Assembly (NCBI GenBank): GCA_963803155.1
Contig: CAWDMN010000065.1
Location: 55,056-119,055 of the forward strand
From: CAWDMN01 sp963803155
GTDB taxonomy: Bacteria > Acidobacteriota > Terriglobia > Versatilivoradales > Versatilivoraceae
DNA: 64,000 nucleotides
Reading direction: 5' to 3'
The position numbers and the translations under genes are program-made. Each line of letters starts with the position of its first letter. Positions within the stretch are counted from its first letter, which is position 1. Shown here piece by piece: positions 44,378 through 53,296 of the stretch. The notes under the pieces were generated by a model. That model had not been told where the DNA came from and did not search any database. It saw only the letters and a program-made list of their open reading frames with translations.

Positions 44378-45228
44378 ATCGTCTCTTCCCGGCCGGAATC
44401 ATCCCATTGTTTTTGCTTCTTATCGCTGTGTCCTGGCTTGCGGAAGGATTGAAAAAAGGGACGCCACACCGCGTCCAGCCTCCTCCTCCCCCCAAAACTG
44501 TCGTCGGACCATCCTTAGGTCCTTTCCAAATAGGAGAAACCTTTACCTATAATATCTCTTGGAAAATATTCGATGCAGGAATCGCGACGATGACCATGAA
44601 TGACCGGTTCCGGTATCAGGGCGATGAGGTTTATAAAATCGCGGCTTCGGTGAAGTCGAGCGGGCTCATTGCCACATTGTTTCCCGTGCAGGATTTTTTC
44701 GAGTCGTATCTGGAGGTGAAAGAAAATTGCTCGAGAAAAATCGTGAAACAGGTGAATGAAGGCTGGAGGCATCGGGAGATTACCGTGGCTTTTGATCCTC
44801 GTATCCGCAAAGCCCTTATGCAGGATAAAAATCTGAGCAAACCCCAAGAGCCGGCTACGCAGACGGAAACCAGCATACCGCCCTGCGTTCAGGATGTGAT
44901 TTCTGCGCTGTACGTGGTTCGGGCCATGCCCATGAAGGTGGGAGATCATTTTCGTCTCGCCATTAATGACGGCGGACGCACCTATGACGTGGAGATTGAA
45001 GTTCAGGCGGAGGAAACGATCAAAACCCCCGCCGGCAGTTTCAACACTCTACGCGTGGAACCTCAAGTGTTTGGCGGCCTCTTCAAGAAAAAGGGACGGA
45101 TGTTCATCTGGTTCTCCAAAGATGCCGCCAAAATTCCAGTCCAGATCAGAGCCCGCATTTTAATTGGCACAATTACGGCCGCGCTTGCCAAAATCGAGAA
45201 GGGACCTTCCTGGCAGGCACCCAAGTAA
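44374..45228 (+). CDS. DUF3108 domain-containing protein at the end of the LPS operon
   Basis: 284 residues; the start overlaps the methyltransferase-like gene by 4 nt (ATGA). An N-terminal signal/anchor (LFPAGIIPLFLLLIAVSWLAEG) and a proline-rich linker lead to the DUF3108 fold: GPFQIGETFTYNISWKIFDAGIATMTM, VYKIAASVKSSGLIATLFPVQD, DVISALYVVRAMPMKVGDHF, TPAGSFNTLRVEP and KGRMFIWFSKDAAKIPVQI. It is related in fold to the shorter protein at 33837-34616. Its strict position after LPS genes suggests a periplasmic envelope task, but no reaction is known. Confidence 0.8.
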   Translation: MNRLFPAGIIPLFLLLIAVSWLAEGLKKGTPHRVQPPPPPKTVVGPSLGPFQIGETFTYNISWKIFDAGIATMTMNDRFRYQGDEVYKIAASVKSSGLIATLFPVQDFFESYLEVKENCSRKIVKQVNEGWRHREITVAFDPRIRKALMQDKNLSKPQEPATQTETSIPPCVQDVISALYVVRAMPMKVGDHFRLAINDGGRTYDVEIEVQAEETIKTPAGSFNTLRVEPQVFGGLFKKKGRMFIWFSKDAAKIPVQIRARILIGTITAALAKIEKGPSWQAPK

Positions 45229-45455
45229 GATTAGATCCTCGGGTCGAATTGAGTAAGCTAAAAGGAATTGTGGGAAGCCCGTTCCTCATGTTTGAACCAA
45301 TATTCATGAATTGGATTTACCTTGGATCGGGGCACTTCCTAAGTCATAAAAGGCGAAGACGGTGGTGCGTAATTATCCCAAAACAGTTGTTGGACCTTCA
45401 TCGGGTTCATCATGGTGCCAGCGTGGCTGGCACAGCAAAAGTATGAAAAAGGGAT

Positions 45456-45545
45456 GATGGAGGCGGCCTGCCCTCAGGCCGTCTCGGCAAGCTTGGCAAA
45501 CCAAGACGAGGCACCCCGCCTCCATCCACGCCATTTTCTAGGGAG
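45456..45545. repeat. About 90-bp intergenic repeat, copy 2 (GATGGAGG...CCTCCATC)
   Basis: It begins GATGGAGGCGGCCTGCCC, contains AGCTTGGCAAACCAAGACGA and ends CCCCGCCTCCATCCACGC followed by ATTTTCTAGGGAG. The order and most bases match copy 1 at 15048-15143. The outer GATGGAGGCGG and CCGCCTCCATC are exact inverses. It lies in the 350-nt gap between the LPS cluster and the chitinase-like gene (convergent), which otherwise holds nothing recognisable. Confidence 0.65.
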
Positions 45546-45577
45546 TAATCCAAAGGAGCGAATTGACTCATTATGTT

Positions 45578-46741
45578 TCACCGTTCCCGCGAATGAATAT
45601 CTTCAACCGGCCGTTTCCAGATCGCCCGGTCATGAGATTGGGTGGCGCGAATGAAGGCATTGTACATGGCCGTCATCAATTCTTGGGTCTCGCCATCGTA
45701 ATCACCCCCCAGAAGCCACATAAATACTCCTCCAATATTTTTCTCATGCAACGCATAATCCACTTTTGCCTTGGTGGAGGAGGAATCATCGTAACTGATG
45801 AAACCTGGCGAATGATCCGCTGTGAGAAGATAGGGAGCTTGGGCCAGCGGATCAAACTGGGGAATCCAGCCATGATTGATCATAGGTTTGATGTCGCGGT
45901 AATACATTTGATAAGTGTTGGAACTATCGCAATTGCAAGCGCCCCAAAGATTTGAGACAGTCCCGAATTTCCAAACATAAAAGGCCGTGCCCATATTGAT
46001 CTTGTCAGGTGGCACATTAAAGTTGACCAAGAAATTATCCATGGTGGAGACACAACTTCCATCCAGTTCTGGATCCGCGGCACTCTGGAGAAGGGGGGAA
46101 TTATGTCCAGCGTGTGTGCTCCAGGAACCATGGAAATCGTAAGTCATCACATTGATGAAGTCGACAAGAGGCATGAGGGCTGGCAAATCGAAGTCCCCCC
46201 AGACGCCGGGTGAAGAAGGAATAGCGGCCGATAGCAGATAAGGAGAGGGTAATTGAGCGCGGAGATCACTCATGAGCAGTGTGTAATTGGCTTCCTCTTG
46301 AGGGCCTTGGGGGACTTCCCAGTCATTATCAACGCCATCATAGCCTTTTGTTGTCACCAAGTCATGCAAGGCTCGGGCGAAAGTGACCCTCGCTGTCGCG
46401 TTTGCCGCAAGTTTCGCATAAATGGCTGCTTCGCCCTGCAAACAGATCAGGACTTTCACGCCTGCCTTGTGGGCATTGGCAATAAGAGCCGGTTCTTCAA
46501 ATCCGGCGGGAATGTCCAGCGATCCGTTCGCCGCCGCGGCCGGGGAGATATTACAGTGACTGATGTGGGTGAGCTGAGCATAGGGAATAGTGGAGGCGTC
46601 GTAGCGGGGAGTCTCCCACTTCATCCAATAACCATAATATCCCAGCAGTCGCTTGGAAGCCGACACCGAAGAGGGAGCTGCGCTTATAAACGAGAGCGCC
46701 ACTAAGAAAACCATCGAATAGCATTGCCTGCATCTGTTCAT
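45578..46741 (-). CDS. Exported glycoside hydrolase family 18 (chitinase-like)
   Basis: 387 residues with a signal peptide (about 1-29). The GH18 catalytic motif is DGVDNDWE at 135-142: the three Asp and the acid Glu142 are present, but Asn stands where most members have an aliphatic or aromatic residue. The barrel strand MTYDFHGSWS and the closing GGVFMWLLGGDYDG with the conserved Trp are present, as is LGYYGYW at strand 1. Members hydrolyse chitin or related beta-1,4 GlcNAc polymers with retention through substrate assistance. It is single-domain without a chitin-binding module. It is convergent with the LPS cluster and in the same direction as the M2 peptidase upstream. Confidence 0.9.
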   Translation of the reverse strand: MNRCRQCYSMVFLVALSFISAAPSSVSASKRLLGYYGYWMKWETPRYDASTIPYAQLTHISHCNISPAAAANGSLDIPAGFEEPALIANAHKAGVKVLICLQGEAAIYAKLAANATARVTFARALHDLVTTKGYDGVDNDWEVPQGPQEEANYTLLMSDLRAQLPSPYLLSAAIPSSPGVWGDFDLPALMPLVDFINVMTYDFHGSWSTHAGHNSPLLQSAADPELDGSCVSTMDNFLVNFNVPPDKINMGTAFYVWKFGTVSNLWGACNCDSSNTYQMYYRDIKPMINHGWIPQFDPLAQAPYLLTADHSPGFISYDDSSSTKAKVDYALHEKNIGGVFMWLLGGDYDGETQELMTAMYNAFIRATQSHDRAIWKRPVEDIHSRER

Positions 46742-47070
46742 TTTACTTTCACATCCAAATTTAATTGTCGAGGAGTATCACAAACAGGGAGCGAATTTCC
46801 GGGATCTTTCGCGAAAGTCCCATACCGTTCGCCATCTCCCGATTTTACCGCCTAGGGGCATTGATGAATGGTTTCCTCAGGCACCTTCTGGGCTCCATGC
46901 GAGTAAACAAAAAAGCGGCAAAATCGCGATGTGAGATGATTCTTCGCTTGCTGACTCGCTCCTGAATTAGGAAGAATCAAGGCGCAGACATAAGGATATC
47001 GCATGCTTGTCTTACCCTCGCACTACCCACTCTCCACTGTCTGCTAAAGGCAGCTTTTTCGATGCAGTCA

Positions 47071-48897
47071 CTACCATCCCACCGGTTTTCCTTGATTCTG
47101 AGCATCCAGCCATTTTTTCAAGGGTGCGTAATAATCGAGTATAGCCGTAGCATCCATTTGTCGCTTTCCGGTCAGGGCTTCGAGCGCGTCAGGCCAGGGA
47201 CGGCTCAATCCCATGACCAACATCTTCTTCAGTCGTTCTCCCGCCCCTTTGTTTCCATAAATCGAACATCGATGCAAAGGGCCAGTGCAACCGGCGGCTT
47301 GAGTCAGCGCACGATGAAACTGGTATTGGAGAATGGCGGCCAGGAAATAGCGCGTGTAAGGGACGTTGGCCGGAACGTGATATTTTGCCCCGGGATCAAA
47401 ATCCGCCTCAGTCCGCGCAACGCCGGGAGCAATCCCTTGGTATTTCAGCCGCAATTTCCACCAGACTTCATTGTATTTCTCGGGGGAGATTTCACCGGAA
47501 AAGACCTTCCAGCGCCATTGATCGATCAACAAACCAAAGGGGAGAAAAGCAATCCGGTCGAGTGCGCCCTTCAATAAGAGACCGATATCCTTGGAAGTGT
47601 CGGGGGCCTTATCGAGCAATCCAATTTTGATCAGGTAATCAGGAGTGATGGAGCGGGCGATGGTGTCTCCAATGGCCTCGTGAAATCCATCGTTCGCGCT
47701 GTCGCGGAAAAGAAACGGCTGAGCGTTATAAGCCCGTTGGTAGTAATTGTGTCCCAACTCGTGATGAATGGTATAAAAAGCTTCTTCAGTGATGTCAATG
47801 CACATTTTGATGCGCAGATCGTCGGCGCTATCGATATCCCAGGCGCTGGCGTGGCAAACGACCTCCCGGTCACGCGGTTTCACAAAGAGCGACCGGTCCC
47901 AGAATGTGGGGGGGAGCGGATCAAAGCCAAGAGACATAAAAAAAGCTTCCCCGTACTTAACCATCTTTAGAGGATCGGTGTTGCGGTCTTTGAGAATCTG
48001 ATTCAAGTCGTAACCCGGATCTGCATTGGCCGGCGCCACAATCGGATAAATATTGGTCCATTCCTGGGCCCACATATTTCCCAGCAGGTGGGCTGGTATA
48101 GGACCGCTGGCCGGGACGATCTCGGGGCCGTACTTCTCGCGCAACTTCTGGCGGACATAGGCATGAAGGGAAAGATACAATGGTTTCACCTGTTCCCAAA
48201 GCCTGTCGCATTCTTGGGCAAAACTCTCAGGAGGCAAGTCGTATTTGGAACGCCACATGGCGCCGGTATCTTTGAATCCCAATTCCCGGGCCCCTTTGTT
48301 GGCCAGTTCGACATAACGGCGAAAGTCCTTGCGCATGGGAGGAGCAATGGCGTGCCAGCCCTTCCAGACGTCGAGCAATTCAGCTGGATTACGACTGGCA
48401 GCCATGATCTTGGTGATATCTTCCAGCGTAAGGTTTTTGGAAGAGCCAGGCGGATTATATTTCCCTTTGCCGTAAGTGCCTTCGAGAGAAGCCATGATCC
48501 GCGTCAACTCGGCGCTCTCATCTGAATTGGAGGGAGCGGCCGCCGTTAACGAGAGTTTGAGCAATTTGAATTTGCGGGCCAGGTCCTCCGGCATTTGTAT
48601 TCCTTCAAATCGGCGTGCCTGCTTGACCAATTGTACGGTTCCTTCAATCGTGCGCTGGTTGGCTTGGGCCGCCAACGCTTCGGTGTCATCAGTTATAAAA
48701 TTGGACTGAACCCAGGAGGCCTGCTGACTTGCCGTGGTCAACTCCAGCAGACGTTTTTCGGCCTTGTCCATAAAAGTGCGGGCTTCCGCAAGAGATGGCG
48801 GCGGGGAACCTATTTTGGCCGCAGATTGCGCAAATATCGGACTTGTGGCATATGCGGCCAAATAAAATGACACCACAAAGAATCGGGTGGAAAACAT
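47071..48897 (-). CDS. M2 family (angiotensin-converting-enzyme-like) dipeptidyl carboxypeptidase
   Basis: 608 residues with a signal peptide (MFSTRFFVVSFYLAAYATSPIFA). The gluzincin zinc site is HHELGHNYY (His379, Glu380, His383) with third ligand Glu407 in NDGFHEAIGD, the spacing known for ACE. Further family features are YPIVAPANADPGYDLNQILKDR and WWKLRLKYQGIAPGVARTEADFDPGAKYHV. It should remove C-terminal dipeptides from peptides in the periplasm. Such genes are frequent in Acidobacteriota and gamma-proteobacteria. It stands alone and is not part of an obvious operon. Confidence 0.95.
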   Translation of the reverse strand: MFSTRFFVVSFYLAAYATSPIFAQSAAKIGSPPPSLAEARTFMDKAEKRLLELTTASQQASWVQSNFITDDTEALAAQANQRTIEGTVQLVKQARRFEGIQMPEDLARKFKLLKLSLTAAAPSNSDESAELTRIMASLEGTYGKGKYNPPGSSKNLTLEDITKIMAASRNPAELLDVWKGWHAIAPPMRKDFRRYVELANKGARELGFKDTGAMWRSKYDLPPESFAQECDRLWEQVKPLYLSLHAYVRQKLREKYGPEIVPASGPIPAHLLGNMWAQEWTNIYPIVAPANADPGYDLNQILKDRNTDPLKMVKYGEAFFMSLGFDPLPPTFWDRSLFVKPRDREVVCHASAWDIDSADDLRIKMCIDITEEAFYTIHHELGHNYYQRAYNAQPFLFRDSANDGFHEAIGDTIARSITPDYLIKIGLLDKAPDTSKDIGLLLKGALDRIAFLPFGLLIDQWRWKVFSGEISPEKYNEVWWKLRLKYQGIAPGVARTEADFDPGAKYHVPANVPYTRYFLAAILQYQFHRALTQAAGCTGPLHRCSIYGNKGAGERLKKMLVMGLSRPWPDALEALTGKRQMDATAILDYYAPLKKWLDAQNQGKPVGW

Positions 48898-49031
48898 GGA
48901 GACTCCTTTGTGTGAAAACTATGGATATTTGTGAGGACGTCAGAATCAGGCGGGATGGGGGAAGGGCGCATTCTGTTCATGGCAGGAGGCACCCTTCTAT
49001 TTGGACCGGCATCAAAAAACGATTAGGAAGG

Positions 49032-49277
49032 CTACTTGGTTTTGAATTCGTCTCGATGCTCTTCAACAAATTTGCGGATTTCATCACCATAATTCAAAAC
49101 CCTTTCCCATTGCTCCATGTAAAGGGTGACGGGGAAACGTCCCAAGCCGTAAAGTGAAAGTGCCCCCTTTTCGCTGACTTTTAACCAGAGTTGGCCACTT
49201 CGCGTGGTCTTGGCTTTCAACTGTTCATTCTCGGCCTTCAAACGTTCTAATTCTTCGCGCATGCTCTCATCTGACAT
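49032..49277 (-). CDS. Small conserved protein with N-terminal coiled coil
   Basis: 81 residues. Residues 4-24 (ESMREELERLKAENEQLKAK) form a clear leucine/glutamate coiled coil. The remainder has WLKVSEKGALSLYGLGRFPVTLYMEQWERVL and ends in EIRKFVEEHRDEFKTK. I recall small proteins with the same order (coiled coil, then KVSEKG-SxYGLGRFPVTLYxEQW) from soil bacteria, without a known function. No membrane segment or signal is present. It is separated by about 130 nt from the M2 gene on the same strand and is probably its own unit. Confidence 0.7.
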   Translation of the reverse strand: MSDESMREELERLKAENEQLKAKTTRSGQLWLKVSEKGALSLYGLGRFPVTLYMEQWERVLNYGDEIRKFVEEHRDEFKTK

Positions 49278-49559
49278 AGGGACCTCTCTATATTAATTGG
49301 GATACAAGATGCAGGGACATCATTGATTTCCTGCTCAAATTAAATCAGCACTGCCAAAAATGCAAGCATTATCACGTGGCATTATCAATGGCATTGTCGC
49401 AATCCTGCTCCTGTCGGACTATTTTTTGGCATTTTTTGTATTGTTCAAGTCCGAAGACTTGGTGGAAGGGGTTGGGAAAAAGCTCCATTTCCCTGAACTG
49501 TGGTATCGAGAATGTTCACGATTTGTTTTGACCAATCGTAACTGCTCAAATCCTCTCGT

Positions 49560-49657
49560 AAATGGTAGCCACGGTGAGCGTTTTCCCGCGAGCCGTGGGC
49601 TTTTGACTAGGTGGCAGGCTCCACGCCTCGTAAAATGCACTCAGCGCGGCTACCACA
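49560..49657. repeat. 98-bp imperfect inverted-repeat element
   Basis: The left arm AATGGTAGCCACGGTGAGCG and the reverse complement of the right arm (TGGTAGCCGCGCTGAGTGC) match with a few changes. Inner pieces GCCGTGGGC and GGTGGCAGGCTCCACGCC add smaller hairpins. It fills part of the 475-nt gap between the 81-residue gene and the CYTH gene; the only open frame here is made of the repeat itself. Confidence 0.5.
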
Positions 49658-49752
49658 TAAAGGGGCGCTGAGTAGTTATGACCAATCAAGGTTTTATTCG
49701 CATTAGTCGTTTTGCCAGGGCAATCCGTGAAGAATCAATGGAGGGAGAGTTG

Positions 49753-50265
49753 TTATGTTTTAGGTAAAAGATCGAGATAAGCGCAAGAGATGAGGTCCTC
49801 TTCGAGGATTTCGAGCCGTTTCATGATTCTTTGCACTGATTTCAATCCATCCTCTTCAGGCTCTCCGGTCCGAAGCACATATTCCAGCTCGATGAAAAAA
49901 CCCAGGGTATCAACTTCATCCAGGTGGATCCGAGTTTGCCCCAGCAAAAATAGGTGCCGTCTTTTTTTCACGATTCCTTGAATCCCCAAGGCATCCGTAA
50001 GCAGTGCGATAAGCAGATTTGGTTCCCGGGTGGGGAAAATATGGTAGTGGGACGGTTTAGGTCCCGATTGGTCTGGCCGTTCATAATGAATCAATTCAGC
50101 CGACAGGCCGTTAATCACCCGCAACTTTAGCCTGCCCTTGGGCACTTGGAAAAAGGTGTCCTCCTGATCCAGAATTTGCGGTGGGACGTCGCTGATTTCC
50201 CTGGCGCGACTCATTGTTCTGGGAAAATTGCGCACACGAGCTTTTATTTCGATGTTGGTGGGCAT
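49753..50265 (-). CDS. CYTH-domain protein (class IV adenylate cyclase/thiamine-triphosphatase-like)
   Basis: 170 residues from the ATG at 50265, with AGAGGA 5 nt upstream. It has the CYTH tunnel-fold motifs: NIEIKARV at the start (ExExK-type acidic/basic strand), DTFFQVPKGRLKLRV, AELIHYERPDQSGPKPSHY, KKRRHLFLLGQTRIHLDEVDTLGFFIELEYVL. The alternating charged residues point into the tunnel and bind triphosphates with metal ions. Members act on ATP, thiamine triphosphate or inorganic polyphosphates; the product here is not predictable. It is divergent from thrC. Confidence 0.9.
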   Translation of the reverse strand: MPTNIEIKARVRNFPRTMSRAREISDVPPQILDQEDTFFQVPKGRLKLRVINGLSAELIHYERPDQSGPKPSHYHIFPTREPNLLIALLTDALGIQGIVKKRRHLFLLGQTRIHLDEVDTLGFFIELEYVLRTGEPEEDGLKSVQRIMKRLEILEEDLISCAYLDLLPKT

Positions 50266-50440
50266 ATGTTCCTCTTGCATAGGCAGGCTTTAAGGTTGGG
50301 ATGAAGTTCCCCTGACAATCCTTTTTGTCCGTTCCACGAGGTCCTGTATAATATCAAGGCATTTGTTTTAGTTCGAGAAAGAATAGGCGCTAAAGAGTAG
50401 TTTGGAGGGATGTCCGAATCTTTATGCTTTGGAGAACCGC

Positions 50441-51793
50441 ATGGAGCGGATGAATTACTACAGTACGAATCGCCAATCCCCGGATGTCGATCTCGTGAAA
50501 GCCTTGTTGCGGGGACAGGCTCCGGACAAGGGATTGTATATGCCTCGAGTCATTCCTCAATTTTCAGCCGGGGAACTGGCGGAATTGCGCGATAAATCAT
50601 ATGCGGGAATTGCGGAATTTGTGTTGGGGAAGTTTGTGTCCGACACTTTTGAGCCAGCCCAATTGCGTGCCATGTGCCAGGGGGCTTATGACTATGTAGT
50701 CCCGCTGGAGCCTGTGGATGGGCGCCGATTTGTGATGCGATTGGATCAGGGCCCAACGGCTTCCTTCAAAGATTTTGCCGGGCTGATGATGGGACGCATG
50801 TTTGGCATTCTCTGGCAAAAAGCCCAACATCCACTGATCATTTTGACCGCCACTAGTGGCGATACGGGAAGCGCCATAGCGCATGCCTTTTTTCGGATAC
50901 CTAACATCAAGGTCATGATATTGTTCCCGCCCGCCGAGGTGAGTGAACGGCAGCGCAGACAAATGACGACTCTGGGTGAAAACATCACCGCGGTGGGTGT
51001 GAATGGCAAGTTTGACGATTGTCAGGCTCTTGTCAAACAGGCCTTTGCGGACAAGACCTTGAGTCATCTCTCCCTAACTTCGGCCAATTCCATCAATGTT
51101 GGCCGTCTATTGCCTCAGATGGTTTATTATGTTTACGCATCCGTAAAATTAGCCGAGCCGGGCCAGCCCATTCTTTTTTCCATTCCTTCCGGCAATTTCG
51201 GCGACATGATGGGCGCCTTGTTGGCCAAACGCGCGGGTGTGCCGATTGAGAAAATTGTAGTGGCCACCAACGCCAATGATGAAGTCCCTCGATTCCTCCA
51301 AACCGGTCGCTACGAAAAAGTGGTGCCCTCTCGCGATTGTCTTTCCAATGCCATGAATGTCGGCCATCCCAGCAATCTGGCCCGCGTCGTAGATCTCTTC
51401 GGTGGTCGGATGGATGAAACCGGCCAAATTCACGAAAAGCCGGATTTGGAATGGATGAGGCGGGAACTTTGGGCTGCCAGTATTTCAGACCTTGAGACGC
51501 GGGAAACTATCCGCCGGGCCTGGCAGGAACAGCACCTTTTGCTGGAACCGCACGGCGCCGTCGGTTGGGCCGGGTTGGAGCATTATCAGAAGGAAAATGT
51601 GTCAGACTCCGTTGCCGTCTCGGTAGAGACGGCGCATCCGGCCAAATTCCCTGAAGAAATTGAAAAGTGTTTGGGATTCTCTCCGGAGGTTCCCCCCAGT
51701 TTGGCAGGTTTGGAGAATAGAGTGGAGGATTGCCTGCAAATGCCTGCCGATTATTCGACCTTCAAGAAAATTCTGCTAGAACGTTACCGTTGA
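50441..51793 (+). CDS. thrC: Threonine synthase
   Basis: 450 residues from the ATG at 50441 (GGAG six bases upstream); the ATG at 50450 is a near alternative that fits the usual family start (MNYYSTN). PLP is bound by Lys110 in LDQGPTASFKDFAGLMMGR; other signatures are LTATSGDTGSAIAHAFF, SANSINVGRLLPQMVYYVYA and FSIPSGNFGDMMGALLAKRAG. It converts phosphohomoserine to threonine. The gene that follows after 36 nt encodes an ApgM-type protein for which a homoserine kinase role has been proposed, which would supply its substrate. This is the long E. coli-like group of threonine synthase. Confidence 0.95.
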   Translation: MERMNYYSTNRQSPDVDLVKALLRGQAPDKGLYMPRVIPQFSAGELAELRDKSYAGIAEFVLGKFVSDTFEPAQLRAMCQGAYDYVVPLEPVDGRRFVMRLDQGPTASFKDFAGLMMGRMFGILWQKAQHPLIILTATSGDTGSAIAHAFFRIPNIKVMILFPPAEVSERQRRQMTTLGENITAVGVNGKFDDCQALVKQAFADKTLSHLSLTSANSINVGRLLPQMVYYVYASVKLAEPGQPILFSIPSGNFGDMMGALLAKRAGVPIEKIVVATNANDEVPRFLQTGRYEKVVPSRDCLSNAMNVGHPSNLARVVDLFGGRMDETGQIHEKPDLEWMRRELWAASISDLETRETIRRAWQEQHLLLEPHGAVGWAGLEHYQKENVSDSVAVSVETAHPAKFPEEIEKCLGFSPEVPPSLAGLENRVEDCLQMPADYSTFKKILLERYR

Positions 51794-51829
51794 TGTGATT
51801 TGGAGCGCCCAAAAGAGCAAGGAGCCTGC

Positions 51830-53047
51830 ATGAAATTTGTCATTTTCCTGGGAGACGGAATGGCCGACTATGCTATTCCTGAACTGGGAGGGAAGACGCC
51901 GCTGATGGCGGCTCGAAAACCAGCCATGGACTCAATTGCTCGGAGAGGGAGAACGGGATTGTTCCGGACAATTGGCCCTGGCATGCTCACCGGTTCGGCC
52001 ATCGCAAATCTTTCAGTTCTGGGCTATGACTCTGTTGCCCTGTTCCAAGGGACGGAGGGGCGCGGTGTTCTGGAGGCAGCCAGTTTGGGAGTCGGGCTGT
52101 CGGATTCCGACCTGGCTTTGCGGGTCAATTTGATTTGTGTGGAAAATGACCGGATCCGCAGTCATTCCGCCGGGCACATTATCAATCAGGAAGCTCATCA
52201 GCTGATTCGCGATTTGGCTGAACATTTCAAGGATTGGAATCTCAGACTTTATCCCGGGTTGAGTTACAGGCACCTGTTGGTGGTTCCAGAGGGTGAATTC
52301 CGCTTGGATTGCTACCCTCCTCACGATCACGTTGGTGTTCCCCTGGAGGACTTGAAGATTCAGTCTCAGACTGCGGAAGGGAAGGCTACTGCCAATCTAT
52401 TGAATAATCTCGTAGCTGAATCCAGAAAATTCCTGGAAAATCATCCAGTCAATCAAAAGCGCCGCGCGGAAGGAAAACAACCGGCCAATTCTCTTTGGCC
52501 TTGGGCTCCAGGCAAGAAGCCCCGCATGGAGACCATCGAACAACGATTTGGCGTGCGTGGCGCTGCCATCACGGCGGTGGATTTGATTAAAGGATTGGCC
52601 ATATATGCCGGGATGACGCCCATTCCAGTCCCCGGCGCCACGGGGCTCTATGATACAAATTACGAAGGCAAAGCAGATGCGGCTTTGCTGGCATTGGACC
52701 ATTGCGACTTTGTTTACATCCATGTAGAGGCGCCTGACGAAGCGGGACACGAGCGGAACGTGGAGTTGAAAATTCGAACCATTGAGGATTTGGACGGAAG
52801 ATTGATCCAAAGAGTCATCGATGGATTGACGCAGAAGAAAATGGAGGCTACTTTGGCGGTTCTGCCCGATCATGCCACTCCGATCGCATATGGAAACCAC
52901 ACGCGGGACCCTGTTCCCGTGGCCATGCTCACTCCCGGGATTCCGCCTGATTCGGTCACCTGCTATGACGAAGAGAGTGTCAAGAACGGGAGTTTGGGAA
53001 TGCTCGAAAAAGATGATTTCATACGCACTTTCTTTGGCAATCGATGA
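51830..53047 (+). CDS. ApgM-type cofactor-independent phosphoglycerate mutase / proposed homoserine kinase
   Basis: 405 residues from the ATG at 51830, with AAGGAG upstream. It belongs to the alkaline-phosphatase superfamily: FLGDGMADYAIPELGGKTPL (metal-binding Asp), TGSAIANLSVLGYDSV (Thr/Ser nucleophile region), HVEAPDEAGHERNVELK and LPDHATPIAYGNHTRDPVPVAM. This is the archaeal-type mutase family. Several bacteria have its gene beside thrC instead of a normal thrB, and comparative genomics has proposed it as a homoserine kinase; the position directly after thrC fits that here. No thrB homologue is in the window. Confidence 0.8.
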   Translation: MKFVIFLGDGMADYAIPELGGKTPLMAARKPAMDSIARRGRTGLFRTIGPGMLTGSAIANLSVLGYDSVALFQGTEGRGVLEAASLGVGLSDSDLALRVNLICVENDRIRSHSAGHIINQEAHQLIRDLAEHFKDWNLRLYPGLSYRHLLVVPEGEFRLDCYPPHDHVGVPLEDLKIQSQTAEGKATANLLNNLVAESRKFLENHPVNQKRRAEGKQPANSLWPWAPGKKPRMETIEQRFGVRGAAITAVDLIKGLAIYAGMTPIPVPGATGLYDTNYEGKADAALLALDHCDFVYIHVEAPDEAGHERNVELKIRTIEDLDGRLIQRVIDGLTQKKMEATLAVLPDHATPIAYGNHTRDPVPVAMLTPGIPPDSVTCYDEESVKNGSLGMLEKDDFIRTFFGNR

Positions 53048-53296
53048 AATCCATGCGCGCATCGATATGCGATGGAAAATGAGGCCGCCGAGAATTTCGT
53101 TTTTCCAAGGCACGCTGCCAATATTAAAGCCTGTTTCTCAAAATCATTTACAGGATCCCTCTGCGGCTGGGTGTTTGCGTGACCGCTGTCACCGCCGAAA
53201 GCCTCACCTACATAGAGCTCAGACAGTCGATTGGACAAGCCATCCCATCGAGAAATTTTGTGGTTAGCTCACAGTTTCCGGCAAACAGGAGGTTTC

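Noticed and set aside
49360..49671. 103-codon plus-strand open frame
   Set aside because: The second half is a translation of the inverted-repeat element at 49560-49657, and there is no ribosome site.
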